Source: Sclerotinia nivalis (Eukaryota > Ascomycota > Leotiomycetes > Helotiales > Sclerotiniaceae). Taken from it: a stretch of 64,000 nucleotides of DNA. How positions within the stretch are numbered: the stretch's first letter is position 1; each line of letters begins with the position of its first letter. Location: the NCBI GenBank assembly GCA_029531795.1, contig JAPEIS010000006.1, forward strand, positions 2,728,001 to 2,792,000, read 5' to 3'. The position numbers were made by a program, and so were the translations under genes. The notes below the pieces were generated by a model. The model did no database searches and had not been told where the DNA came from. It worked only from the letters and a program-made list of their open reading frames with translations. Shown here one piece after another: positions 24,401-34,147 of this stretch.

Positions 24401-25264
24401 TTCTTGCAAAGCTTTCAATTTGTCTTGAAACATTGAATACAGGATTTCAAACGGTAGTTTAGCTTTATTTTGTAGTCGAATATTATAATCGTATAAACGG
24501 TGCGGAGGTAGTTTGTTAGTGTTATATGGAGAAAATATGTCGATCTACGAATGGAATTCAGCAGGTAGGTCTTCGGGAGTAGGGTCTTCTTTTTCCTTTA
24601 GGATTCGGTTTATCAAATCGATACTAGCTTGGAATATCTTGTAGTCTCGACGGGTGTACATCGAGTAAGCTCGGATTGAAATGTTTGCTATATCTCTTTT
24701 CTTTAACGCTTCAGAACGAAGTGGTAGATAAACAGGACGGGCTTTGACAGGGATATCGGATAAGGTTCGGATATTCGATGATTGTATAGATGTATTATAG
24801 GATTTTCGGTAGAACTTGTTATCGAAGCGAAAGGTATTGGATACGAATCCGATATAGGGATTGTGTTTCTTTAGTTAAATCAATTTCAGGATAATCGGAT
24901 AATGAGTTAGTTCAGTAATGTAGATTTTCGATTTTTTCTTATAGTGATCGTTGATTTGCAGATCGGTTAGAATGTAACGATCTACTCGGTTTTCGAGCAG
25001 TATTTTTCCATCGAATCCAATGACTTTGAACGGGACAGGTAATTTGTATATTGGGAGTTTGGTAATTTCTATTTAATTTTGATTTGCGAAAGTATATCTT
25101 TCGTATTTGTTATTCATTATAGTATAAGTGGGATAGAATCGATTAAGTATTGATAGGACAGTAATAGATAATATTATCAGATTTGCTCGATTGTTTGTTT
25201 TTTCAGCGAAAGATAAGCTTTGAGTTGTAGTGGCGGATAGATGTAATATGTATGGGGTTTTCAT
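21405..25264 (-). pseudogene. Element B pol, with chromodomain
   Basis: Pieces in order on the minus strand: protease region (about 25264-24900); reverse transcriptase (24280-23840, [14 protein letters not shown] and [13 protein letters not shown]); RNase H (23776-23393, [20 protein letters not shown]); the linker and integrase zinc region (23227-22577); the integrase core (about 22450-22200); the GPY/F region; then a chromodomain at about 21640-21410 (IEQFDIKKILDS, LKYTIQ-stop-IDYNTPTEKPTKYL). Interrupted by stops from Trp codons and others. Confidence 0.8.
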
Positions 25265-25275
25265 TTGACAACGAT

Positions 25276-26322
25276 TTATGTCAGACAGGTTTCGTTTTCT
25301 GAATTCGGGGAGCTGGGAGGGGATAGATTGTATGGTGATATAGTATACGGTTGAATCTGGGCGGAAGATGGAATAGGGGATAGCGGGGTAGGATTGGTAA
25401 GGCTAGTTTTAGTTTGTACGGGACGATTATCTGGGAACGGGTAATCTTTTATACAATGATCGATCGATCTATAATGGAAGCATTCCCTTCGTTTGTGTTT
25501 ATTAGTATATCTTTGGGAATTGAGATCCATTGGGTTTCTAGTAGGTATAATCGTAATAGGAACAGTAGGTCGGGTAATAGTATTCGGGGATGGAGCAGGG
25601 GTACGGTTAACAGGATTCAGGTTTTGAGTTATAGTATGGGGCGACGGGACGATTGGGTTGTGATTGGAATTGGTTGGTCCTATTAGGTATAGATGGCGAT
25701 TCTTCAATGTTTGTACGAAAGCGGTGAATGTGTTGGTGCTATTTGTAGGTGATTCAGTAGTAATAATCTGGTTTTTCAGTTTGTTCGATAGAGTTTGTTT
25801 TAATAGGATAATCAGGGTACTATTGTTGTTGGTTATTTTGGTTTCCAATGTTAGTCTTTGGAATTCAGTATAGAAGATATGAAACGGTTGGTTCTTTTGT
25901 TTCAGATTGATCAAGAGTTTTCGGGTCTCGGTTTGTTTGTTCTGGTTTCTATAAGTTCTTTTCAGTATTTGTAATAGATTCTTATAATCAATAAGTTTAA
26001 CAAATTGCTTTTTGATATTATATAATCGAATTTGTGTGGCAGCAGGTTCAATTAATCTTCTAGTTATATAAGTCAGGCGGGAATGTGGGGAAGTAAAATA
26101 GTCGGAATTGGTATGTATTTTATTCTGTATTTGATCGACAAATCGATCAAGATCGATTTTCGTTTTATCAAATGGTACGGGGTCAGGTATTTTTTCACTC
26201 AATTGAGGTTTCAATAGAATAGGAGCAGCGGTTGGAATTGTAACGGGTATTAGGGGTGAGGAATCGGTTGAAACAGGCGGGGCGATGGAGATGGGATGAA
26301 GTTGAATCAGATAGGCAATCAA
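25276..26322 (-). pseudogene. Element B gag
   Basis: A continuous 349-codon frame with the same capsid-like blocks as A (KIDLDRFVDQIQNKI, FHIFYTEFQRL), a Pro/Thr-rich linker and the knuckle region, here CFHYRSIDHCIKDY in place of the intact CFCCGSIDHYVKDC of A. Loss of the second and last Cys by TGT to TAT makes the knuckle non-functional. A Pro/Ser-rich tail ends ENETCLT; pol starts in the -1 frame just after. Confidence 0.85.
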
Positions 26323-26588
26323 CCCATTGTTCTCCTCTTTTCATTGTATGAATATGGTTTTCTCGATTTGCAGATCGAAAGTAAGCTTTTGAATTGTAGA
26401 TTGCAGATCGGTTACCTTTGCCTTTACTTTTATATTATAATCGTAAAGGGAGGTGAGATAATGATATCAGATCGCGATATCGCTGGCTACAACAATAGCG
26501 AATTCTTCAGGGGAGCTGGGCTGGTTAGGCGGGTGCGGACGGGACGATATTGTAGAAGTGTTGATACAGATAGGTGGGAGCTATGTAG

Positions 26589-26801
26589 TATTACAAAAGC
26601 AACAAACAGGACAACAGGAATTACTTTTATTAATAAGATATAACTCGAAGAGCTATGTTTCTATAGAAGGAATGGTTCCTTAAATATATTTATGTGTAGC
26701 GCTAGCCCCGATCGGGGCTAGCCTACACTTATCCGAGGTCCGACTCCTATGGGTCGGAACCCGAGCGGTCTCCGTATACCATATACGGGGACCCCGTGAC
26801 A
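26589..26801 (-). repeat. 5' LTR of element B
   Basis: 213 bp. Its start on the minus strand is intact (TGTCACGGGGTCCCCGT), the same as the 5' LTR of A. It holds the GC-rich hairpin at 26694-26718 and neighbouring bases. Confidence 0.95.
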
Positions 26802-26806
26802 TATAT

Positions 26807-28390
26807 TAGTAATCTAATATATATTTGGAAATCGCATCCTATATAAAGGCCTACGAATTTTGTATTTGTACCAAATCGTCTAAATCGATGCCTCCCGGAT
26901 TTTTGAAATCGTTATCTGTCTCTTTTCGTGTATAATCTGATATCTCAATCGATTATATTATATTGTTTTCAGATTGCATTTACTACAATTCTATCTATAA
27001 ATATATCTTAGTAGTAATTTGCAAATTAATCAAAATGAAATATTTCATCAGTATATATATACTAACGATAAAAGAGTTAATTGATATCTTTATCAATTGT
27101 ATTTATATACTTTATAGATTTCCGGATAATATCATTTTCGATCGGGGAATGCAATTTGTATCAGGATTCTGATTACAACTCTCGGAACGATTGAGAATTA
27201 TCTTAAAGCATTCTTCAACTTTTCATTCTCAAATAGATAATCAAATTGAATATATTAATTCGATTCTGAAACAGTATTTATAAGCTTTTGTTAATTACTA
27301 TCAAGATGATTAATTGAATTGATTACTCTTAGCTAAGTTTGTATCCAATAATATAATTTCTGAAATGATTGATTGTTCGTCTTTCTTTGCTAATTATAGT
27401 TTTAATCTATATTTAGATATTGAATCTAATAAACCTTACCTGTCGAATATGATTCTAATATAAAAACAGGAATTCTTTAAAGGTAATCAGATTGTAGATC
27501 GTATAGAATATATCTTGAAACAACTTTGTACTTTTGTACAATAAACAATTGTTATTTATAAAGATTATATTAATCGTTATTATTTTGATTTATTTCGTTA
27601 TACAGTTAACCAGAAAGTCTATATCAATATCAAGAATATAAAGATTTCGTGTAAAGCAAAAAAGCTAGATAATAAATAGATCGGTTTTTATAAGATTATC
27701 AAGGTTTATCTTTGTACTTGCTTTATTCAATTATCTGAAAACATTAAAATCTTTTTTGTTTTTCATCATTCTTTTTTATTTCCAATTCATATTAATCTTC
27801 ATTTTTTGGTTTAAACAACGATTAACGAGTCAGAATCCTTGATTATATAAAACAAAGTTTTGAAACAGAACGATAATGAAAATGAGTTTATTCAAAAATA
27901 GATATTTGAAGGAGTTCTAGATAATCATAATGAAGATGATCATCATTATTTGATCAAATGAAGATATTACACATCAATTTAACAATCAACTAATGATTTA
28001 AAGAATAACGAAAAGGTTTTTATCGAGTATTATTATCTTCATTTAAAGAAGTCAGAGTTACCAGTTTAGATTCTAAAGCATTTCGATATTGCTATATTGC
28101 AATCGGAATCACAGAATTTGCAATTGGAGTTATACAATGCGATTGTTATATCTACTTTACGAAAATCTATTTGTATTAAGACAATTCGTTTTGTCTAAAG
28201 GTATATTACATGTTATTGTAGTAGAGGATATAATATTTGGGATATCATATATTGAGGGATATCATATTATTGGGGAATATTATGTGTTTTTGTTCGGGAA
28301 TTTAATTGAGGGAAGGGATCTATATTTTTTCTTTATTTTTCTTTATTTTTTAATGCTCATTTGGGATCAAATAGATTTCTTGAGGAGGGG
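26807..28390 (+). pseudogene. Element C integrase relic (downstream of the B insertion)
   Basis: Contains NSIYKYILVVICKLIKMKYF, ELIDIFINCIYILYRFPDNI and DRGMQFVSGF (26.98-27.17 kb), then HSSTFHSQIDNQIEYINSIL (about 27.21-27.27 kb). These match the Ty3/Gypsy integrase DRG and HPQTDGQTE motifs with RIP-type substitutions (DRGTQ to DRGMQ, P to S). Further stops follow. The 3' third (27.5-28.39 kb) has no motif I can name; a 133-codon open frame at 28089-28490 overlaps the LTR and is probably chance. Confidence 0.7.
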
Positions 28391-28394
28391 ATAT

Positions 28395-28557
28395 TGTTAC
28401 AGATTCATCCCCTTTTATCTGTATATAATTATATATGCCTTAAATATACATACATATATTCACTTTTATATAATCAGGTCACCTTTTTGATCTTCTTCCT
28501 CTCCTCGTAGTACAACTATAGATCAACCCTATATATACCTTTTCTCTCACCGTAATA
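28395..28557 (+). repeat. 3' LTR of element C
   Basis: 163 bp, from TGTTACAGATTCATCCCC to CTCACCGTAATA. A GA-rich stretch (TTGAGGAGGGGATAT) just upstream is a likely polypurine tract. Confidence 0.95.
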
Positions 28558-28562
28558 AAAGC

Positions 28563-28880
28563 GATCTATAATCTTTTCTACAAGGTTTTTGATTATATAG
28601 CTTATAAGAGGTATAGATCTTTGTATTAACTTATTGATCTGATCAATTAAAGTTTCTTTTTGCTTTTTTGAAAAAGATTGATGAGTTTCAGTATATACAG
28701 TATTGCGAAAAATGGTTTTGCCTTTATAGTATCGAGAGAATGTTGAATGATTGATTTTGAAGAAATTAATTATTTGAGTATATTTAGGATACTCTACATT
28801 TTTAATTTGAGTTAATACGAGCTTTATATGGGCCTTTAGAGGTATATTGTCGTTGTATCCGTTTATAGTGGTTGATATTT
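28563..28880 (-). pseudogene. Pogo/Fot1 transposase relic, N-terminal helix-turn-helix part
   Basis: On the minus strand an open stretch reads GYNDNIPLKAHIKLVLTQI, NFFKINHSTFSRYYKGK and KKQKETLIDQINKLIQRSIP. The pattern is that of the Psq/HTH plus CENP-B DNA-binding N-terminus of pogo/Fot1 transposases (Ser-Thr-hxxR/Y-hxG turn, then LTxxQExxLxxxIxxLxxxGxP). It is unusually free of stops for this block. It is cut by element C at 28557, with the AAAGC duplication at 28558-28562. Confidence 0.7.
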
Positions 28881-28896
28881 TATAAAATTAAAAATA

Positions 28897-28940
28897 CGTG
28901 CAAGATGTGGGGTCGTGCAAGATATAGGGATATCGGTTAC
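28897..28940 (-). repeat. Right inverted repeat of the Fot1/pogo-type element
   Basis: The partner of 8350-8393, reading inward on the minus strand as GTAACCGATATCCCTATATC. Beyond it, host sequence resumes at about 28947. Confidence 0.8.
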
Positions 28941-28946
28941 GGTGCA

Positions 28947-30387
28947 TATGAAATCTTCTTGGACATCAACTCCGTATGCAATTCAAGAAGCAAGACATCC
29001 ATCTTACTTTTCGAAATTCTGTTTCAAAGCTTCTTTAAACTCCCTTTCAAGGCCTCCTTGACAGTTGTGATTTTGCTCTTACTTCTCCTCGAGGAATTTA
29101 TCCTACCTATTGAGGTCGAATGCACAAGACAATATAAACCCGTGATTGGTCCACATATATTTATTTCGTTGATAGAAGCTTTGCAGGCCATGTCTCGAGG
29201 CTCTGTTACCAGTACCTGCCTTCTATAAATTAGCGAGGTTTTCTGTGCAATACCCCATCCCTAAAGTGGGCGGAAGGATTCTCGTCGCTCGTATCGTTAT
29301 TTTATCATTGTATTATATATACTGTGGCCAGAAGAGCCTTTTGGTTATCGGTTTATGTATAGAAATCCTTCAAAAATTTGGTCGACTTATTCAAGGAGAG
29401 ATAGGAGAACAGATGAGCTTATCATTCTCATTGCCTGTGCTACAAAAAGCATCAGCATCTTTTCATTCTACAAGTATGGCTGTGTCAAACGACCCTAAAC
29501 TTAATATGGTCCATCTTGACAAAGATTGACACACATCTCTTCTGGAATTTTGTTTACATACATCGTGGGGATAAATTGGGGCAACCTCGTGAAGTTTGAC
29601 GCAAGTGCCTAAACTAGAAAAAGGAATGAAGATGGTACTAATAGAATTTGTGGACTATGCAAATTGCTAATCATCATATCTAAATTTCTATGATATGCGC
29701 CAAGTGGTTATCCTTTCGAACATTGCCTCTATCTATGAAACTTGTGATGAATTGCTTAGCCTCCGCAAGTTCCACAACCCCTTTCATCATGGAGGATATT
29801 TCAATCGCGCTTTCATGTATGAAAGCAGGACCTAAGGACTGTAAACTTCTCCGAGTTCAGGCCAATCCCATTTCTCGAAAGTGATCATGGAAAGCAAAGA
29901 TCATAGGATTTTAGAGATCCCTCTTTATCCCGCTGTCGATGTTAATATCGAAAATACCATGGATGAAAACCCAAAAGAGTGTTCAAACCTCAGGATATAC
30001 GTGTTCGAGTCTGGTAATGGCATTGGGGACTTCGGTTGGAAAAGATCCGTGTAAGTTTGCCCTGAAGTAACATTCATAACGTACTAGTGATATGTATCTT
30101 TGTCTGCCTATGTGGAGGAATGTTTTAGAAATTGACGAATCATCACATCCTAGGTTCTGGATATTTTCCTCCTCGGTGTCAATATATGCAAGCAAACTCC
30201 TGTTGCTAGAAAATGGATTTCGTAAGTCGAGAGCAACAATTGTACTTACTCAAGCTGATTTGAAGACAGATTACCGTACGGCAAAAGCCCATATCCACAC
30301 TGCGCAAATACTAATCATCATCCAGCTCTCACGGTCTCTTCATCCTACTTCGGCCTCTGGTTATCTATCTTCACCATCGCATCACAC
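28947..30387. other. Intergenic between the transposon block and the DUF3431 gene
   Basis: About 1.4 kb with normal base composition. Only short frames (118, 94 and 64 codons on the plus strand) with no domain I recognise and no clear introns. Confidence 0.5.
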
Positions 30388-30421
30388 TATAAAGGGGGGA
30401 TTGATGTTCAGTGTACCATGA
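30388..30421 (+). promoter_or_regulatory. TATA-like box and short upstream frame before the DUF3431 gene
   Basis: TATAAAG at 30388-30394, only 24 bp before the first ATG of the main frame (30418). A five-codon upstream frame (30404-30421) has a TGA stop that overlaps the main start as ATGA. If the TATA box sets the transcription start, the first usable ATG may be the one at 30454 (codon 13) instead. Confidence 0.4.
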
Positions 30422-32237
30422 GGGACTTTCGGCCAACTCAATCATGGATTTGTATGATTCCGGCCTCATTAGCTTCTGCGGTTGCTTTACCAATGTTCAT
30501 GGAGGCACTCATGCATATGTCAAGTCTTCCTGTTTTGGTCATGCTCTTTGTGAGTGGTGTCTACAAAGTCATAAATATGAAGCTAACAAGCCCCAGCCAG
30601 TAATCTACCTGATAGAATATCTTACTCTCTTTATTTTCTTTTCGCCAACACGTTCTGCAAGACGCTCATCCCTGGAAACAATCGGCATCATAATATTCAC
30701 AACTTTAGTCCTATACAATGAGTATCGTCTCACGGTTCCAGGAATTATTTATGGCATTGGAACTTTCATTATGGCCAGACTTTCTAGAGCATTTTTCCTC
30801 ATGGCATCTCAAAAACTGTGTGATGACGAACATCACATATCATCATCCTACCATGGTTACATTTTAATGACCACAACTTTTGGCTTCCTCATAAGTGGCT
30901 CTCTAGCCTTTACTCATGAGACCAATATACTAAATCACCATCTCGATTCAAGCACTGTGGTTTTGTTTTTTATCTCTTTGGCAAACATGGTTGGAGCAAC
31001 ATTCGCTGGCACCAGTTTTCTTGTCTACTCTCCGATTTATTTTTCGGGTCGAAAGGATTTGGATGCCAGGTTATCCCTTCCGCTTTCGGAGATTATCATT
31101 TCGGGACTCTCTAGCATTCTTGTTCTGCTGATATCATTGATGTTTGGGCCTGTATCTGTGGTATCGTGGGTTCAGTTTAGTGCCTACTTTCTGGCCATGT
31201 TATGTCTCATTGGATTTTCTACAGTTCACATCTTCTTCGAAAAGATATCCGAATATCTTCAACATCGTTTTCTTTGCGGGCCATACGACATGGATCCGAG
31301 TTCCATCCCGAACAGAAAATACGTATTGGTTTTAAAGATCTCGCTCACTGCCTTGGTTGTAATGTCTTTCTATGCATTGTCCCTATCACAAATGTGCAGA
31401 TTGTCAGCCGGACCAGCTCCCTCTATCGATAACTCATACACACCAGAATTATCGTCATTCGATATCGTAATAAGCGCGTACACAGAAACACCTGAGTCAA
31501 TCGCACGCATGCTGCACGCCATCAAATCAACATCATACTTATCTTCAATTGATCCCCGCGTTCTGATCTACACCAAGGACCCCACCGTATCCTTATCCAT
31601 GTTGAAGAATTCCACAGGCGCTGATATCGTTAAACGTCTACCCAATCTTGGTCGCGAAGGAGGGACGTATCTCAATCATATCGTTACTGAATGGGACCAT
31701 TTGGCGGCACAAACCATGTTCATTCAAGCTCACGCTCATAACATTCGGGAGCTCCTACCTCGAATCAACTCATACTTGGTGCCGCAAACAGGAATGTTGA
31801 GTCTCGGATTTTCCGAAGCCACTTGCTCATGCAACAAATGTGGTGACAGATTTGGATGGAAAGACGATTGGTCTATGGTCCCAAGTCTGTATGAACGTAT
31901 CTACGGCTCGAGTTGTACCGATTCAACCCCAGTTCTTCTATCATACAAGGGGCAATTTGTCGCATCAGCCAAACGAATTCGTGGAATTAGTCGAGGAATA
32001 TATGAGGACTTACTATCCACGATAACAAGTGAGAGTGGATGGAGTCATGATCCACGATTCGTGAACAAAAATGATTCGCCTGACAATCCTTCGTTCGGAT
32101 TTGCAGTCGAGAGAATATGGGGTCTACTCATGCAATGTGCGAGTGATGACCGAGTTTCAACGAAGTGTCCGTCTATGCTCAGCGGGATGACTCGAGGAGA
32201 TGATGTTGGGGTTTGTCAGTGCTTAGATCCAAAATGA
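30418..32237 (+). CDS. Multi-pass membrane protein with C-terminal DUF3431 domain
   Basis: Two exons, 30418-30549 and 30597-32237, give 590 aa. The 47-bp intron has donor GTGAGT, branch GCTAAC and acceptor CCCCAG, and joins PVLVMLF to PVIYLIEYLTLF in frame. Residues 1 to about 310 hold several hydrophobic segments (for example ASLASAVALPMFMEAL, LETIGIIIFTTLVLYN, HGYILMTTTFGFLISG, LFFISLANMVGATF, ISGLSSILVLLISLMF). From residue 332 to about 570 is the DUF3431 domain (FDIVISAYTE, LPNLGREGGTYLNHIV, FIQAHAHNIRELLP, a Cys cluster CSCNKC, and SYKGQFVASAKRI). DUF3431 has no established function; the GREG/FIQ blocks resemble glycosyltransferase-like folds, which is only a guess. An unspliced reading that starts upstream replaces the first 44 residues with unlikely sequence. 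Confidence 0.85.
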
Positions 32238-33043
32238 ATATTTATTGGTCGCTCATTTAGGCGGGAGACAGAAATTGGTCTAATTGATATCTGGAGTTTG
32301 GTGCAGGCATAGGCATATATTGCCGCCAATGGCATTTTCAGCGTGGATTCATGGCTTGGGATACATCATGATAGGTCGGTTCTAGATTTAAAACGTTATA
32401 GCTGTCACGGATGTATGATATCAATTGTTGTAGATTGCAAAGGGAAGTATTATAAGTCTCTTTTAATAAAAGTTACTGTTTTTGAAAGTTTTAATACTAC
32501 TTTAAATGATTTGAGTAGATTCAGCCCTTGTCAAAATTCGCAATTTTTAAAATTTTGAGATGTCCAATGATTTCGATAATTTTTAAATTTTTGAAAGTTT
32601 TGAAGTTTTGAAGATTTTGAATTGATTTTCCTTAAACTCTAAATAATAATTGAATGAAAAAAAAAAAAGATTTTAATACTTTTGATACCTAAATATATAC
32701 AATGTGAATGATATTACTCCAAATGACGTAGTGTACATAGAGGACCAATTTTCGATACATCGTTCTTCGCAATTGAAGATCATGGGTCTGTCAACCACTA
32801 ATATTCCCGGTAGCTTCCAGCATGAAGACATGTACAGCTCATGATCTGCATCATGTTTATAAATCAGTGTTAAGAAAGAGGGGAAATCTTGAAAATGGGG
32901 CAGTTTGATTAATAAGAACAATTGCCCCCTAACATTCCGAGTTTTATACTCTCTGGTCGCATGAGTATATAGCGACAAGAAAACCAAGAACTAAGAGGTT
33001 TTGAATTACAACACATATCAATCTGGTAGCAGAAAGATTAATC
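32238..33043. other. Intergenic, AT-rich low-complexity stretch
   Basis: Carries the 3' flank of the DUF3431 gene and the 5' flank of the hydrolase. At 32520-32660 there is a repetitive TTTTGAAGTTTTGAAGATTT-type run and a short poly(A). No gene seen. Confidence 0.6.
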
Positions 33044-34147
33044 ATGACTATCACTAGTACTATCCACGTCCCTCATCTAGAGGGAATAGAAGTAGGGTAT
33101 GTTGAAGAAATGATTATGATTCTCTTGCAGTCCCCACATTCAACATGCGACCTTCGAACTAACATTGTCAACTTCACAGCTATCAAATGCCCAAGGCCTA
33201 TGATCCTTCCAAACCCACTGTCATTCTCGTAAATTCATTCACGACGTCGTCTGAACTCTATCGCCAGCAATTCGAGAATGAGGAACTTAGTACAGCAATG
33301 AACCTCCTTGCTATAGAGCCATTGGGTCATGGCCGGACAAGGACAAAGGCCGAGAATTGGACTTAGTGTGTTGTTTCCATCTTCTCCGCATCCTTCAACT
33401 TCTCCCAGCCTTTTCATATCCCACATGCCCCTGTTATGTAAGAGCATGGCAAGACGAGACTAACACCTATTGAGTTGGGATACTGCGATAGCCAATATTC
33501 AGGCAATGGTCGATCTGTCCATTACAAAGGCCTTTGTTCTTGGAACTTCTCAGGGTGGCTGGGTGGCCGTTCGAATGGCTCTAATTGCACCCAGCCGAAT
33601 ACAAGGCGTCATCCTTCTTGGCACATCTATGGATTATGAGTCTGAACGAACACGTTCCCTTGGTTGCTGGAATGGTTCGGCTCCATTGAGTCAAAACATT
33701 GAAAAATGGACCATCAACCCTGGATTGGTGACTGATGATTTCGAGCCTGAAGATGAATATTGTGATTTTCTGATTGAAACAGGATTTAATGATTGCTCAT
33801 CAGATGTGCGAGAATTTTGGAGAAGAACAATTAAGGAAGCATACCGTGGCGATGAAGGTAGGAAACGAATTCGAATGGCAGCCATAAATCTCAGGGACCG
33901 CGACGGATTGCATGGGCGCTTGCCAGATGTGCGATGTCCAGTTCTGTGGTTACATGGAACATCGGATGTAGTATATAGTTTGTCGAATGCACAAGAAGAG
34001 ATCAAGATGTTTGTTAATGCTGCCAGTAAAGAACTGGTCCCCGTGGAAGGAGGAGCTCATTTTTTGAGCGCAACTCATCCGGATGAGGTTGGAAGGGCGT
34101 TGATTGAGTTTGTTGAGAGGCAAAAGGGTTGGAAACTGGAAATCTGA
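33044..34147 (+). CDS. Alpha/beta hydrolase
   Basis: Three exons, 33044-33096, 33180-33365 and 33475-34147, give 303 aa. Intron 1 (83 bp) has GTATGT, CTAAC and CACAG; intron 2 (109 bp) has GTGTGT, CTAAC and TTGAG. The joins read IEVGYQMPKAYDPSKP and AENWTYWDTAIANIQ, continuous with the fold. The oxyanion-side strand motif is IEPLGHGRTRT (63-73). The nucleophile elbow GTSQGG has Ser105, the acid is likely Asp244 in HGTSDVVYS, and the base His275 in GGAHFLS. No signal peptide, so it is probably cytosolic. The substrate is unknown; the family includes esterases, epoxide hydrolases and thioesterases, and many fungal members of this type are uncharacterised. The triad and length are complete. Confidence 0.85.

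Larger units (their letters stand above)
21179..26801 (-). mobile_element. LTR retrotransposon B, inverted second copy of the A family, nested in C
   Basis: 5,623 bp with 213-bp LTRs at 21179-21391 and 26589-26801 and the target duplication TATAT (21174-21178 and 26802-26806). Same family, length and gene order as A, in the opposite orientation and inside element C between its RNase H and integrase. Gag is open over 349 codons, better preserved than in A, but two zinc-knuckle cysteines have become tyrosine. Its mutations on the coding strand are mostly G to A. Confidence 0.93.
16083..28557 (+). mobile_element. LTR retrotransposon C, Ty3/Gypsy, strongly decayed, carrying element B
   Basis: 163-bp LTRs at 16083-16245 and 28395-28557, with the duplication AAAGC (16078-16082 and 28558-28562). 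Without the B insertion the element is about 6.85 kb. The plus-strand interior has gag-like sequence at about 17.2-17.7 kb, reverse transcriptase/RNase H at about 19.5-20.6 kb, and integrase after the B insertion at 26.9-27.5 kb. The LTRs differ from those of A and B, so this is another family. Stops are dense in every frame. It is inserted in the Fot1/pogo-type element. Confidence 0.9.
8345..28946 (-). mobile_element. Decayed Fot1/pogo-type DNA transposon, split by nested retrotransposons
   Basis: 44-bp inverted repeats lie at 8350-8393 and 28897-28940 (outer end GTAACCGATATCCC, inner end CTT[A/G]CACG), 20.5 kb apart. Removing LTR elements A and C leaves about 2.5 kb carrying, on the minus strand, an HTH/CENP-B-type DNA-binding region, then a DDE transposase, in the order expected for Fot1/pogo. 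TA dinucleotides lie near both outer ends (8343 and 28947), as expected for TA target duplication, but offset by one base. It is full of stops and very AT-rich. Its inference rests on motif order and matched ends. It is the oldest layer of the nest. Confidence 0.75.

Noticed and set aside
28089..28490. 133-codon plus-strand frame at the end of element C
   Set aside because: Runs into the LTR and has no integrase or chromodomain motif; likely chance in T-rich DNA.
30411..32237. Unspliced 608-codon frame for the DUF3431 protein
   Set aside because: It starts at a GTG and its first 60 codons are unlike a membrane protein, while the alternative frame plus a GTGAGT..GCTAAC..CAG intron gives a better N-terminus.
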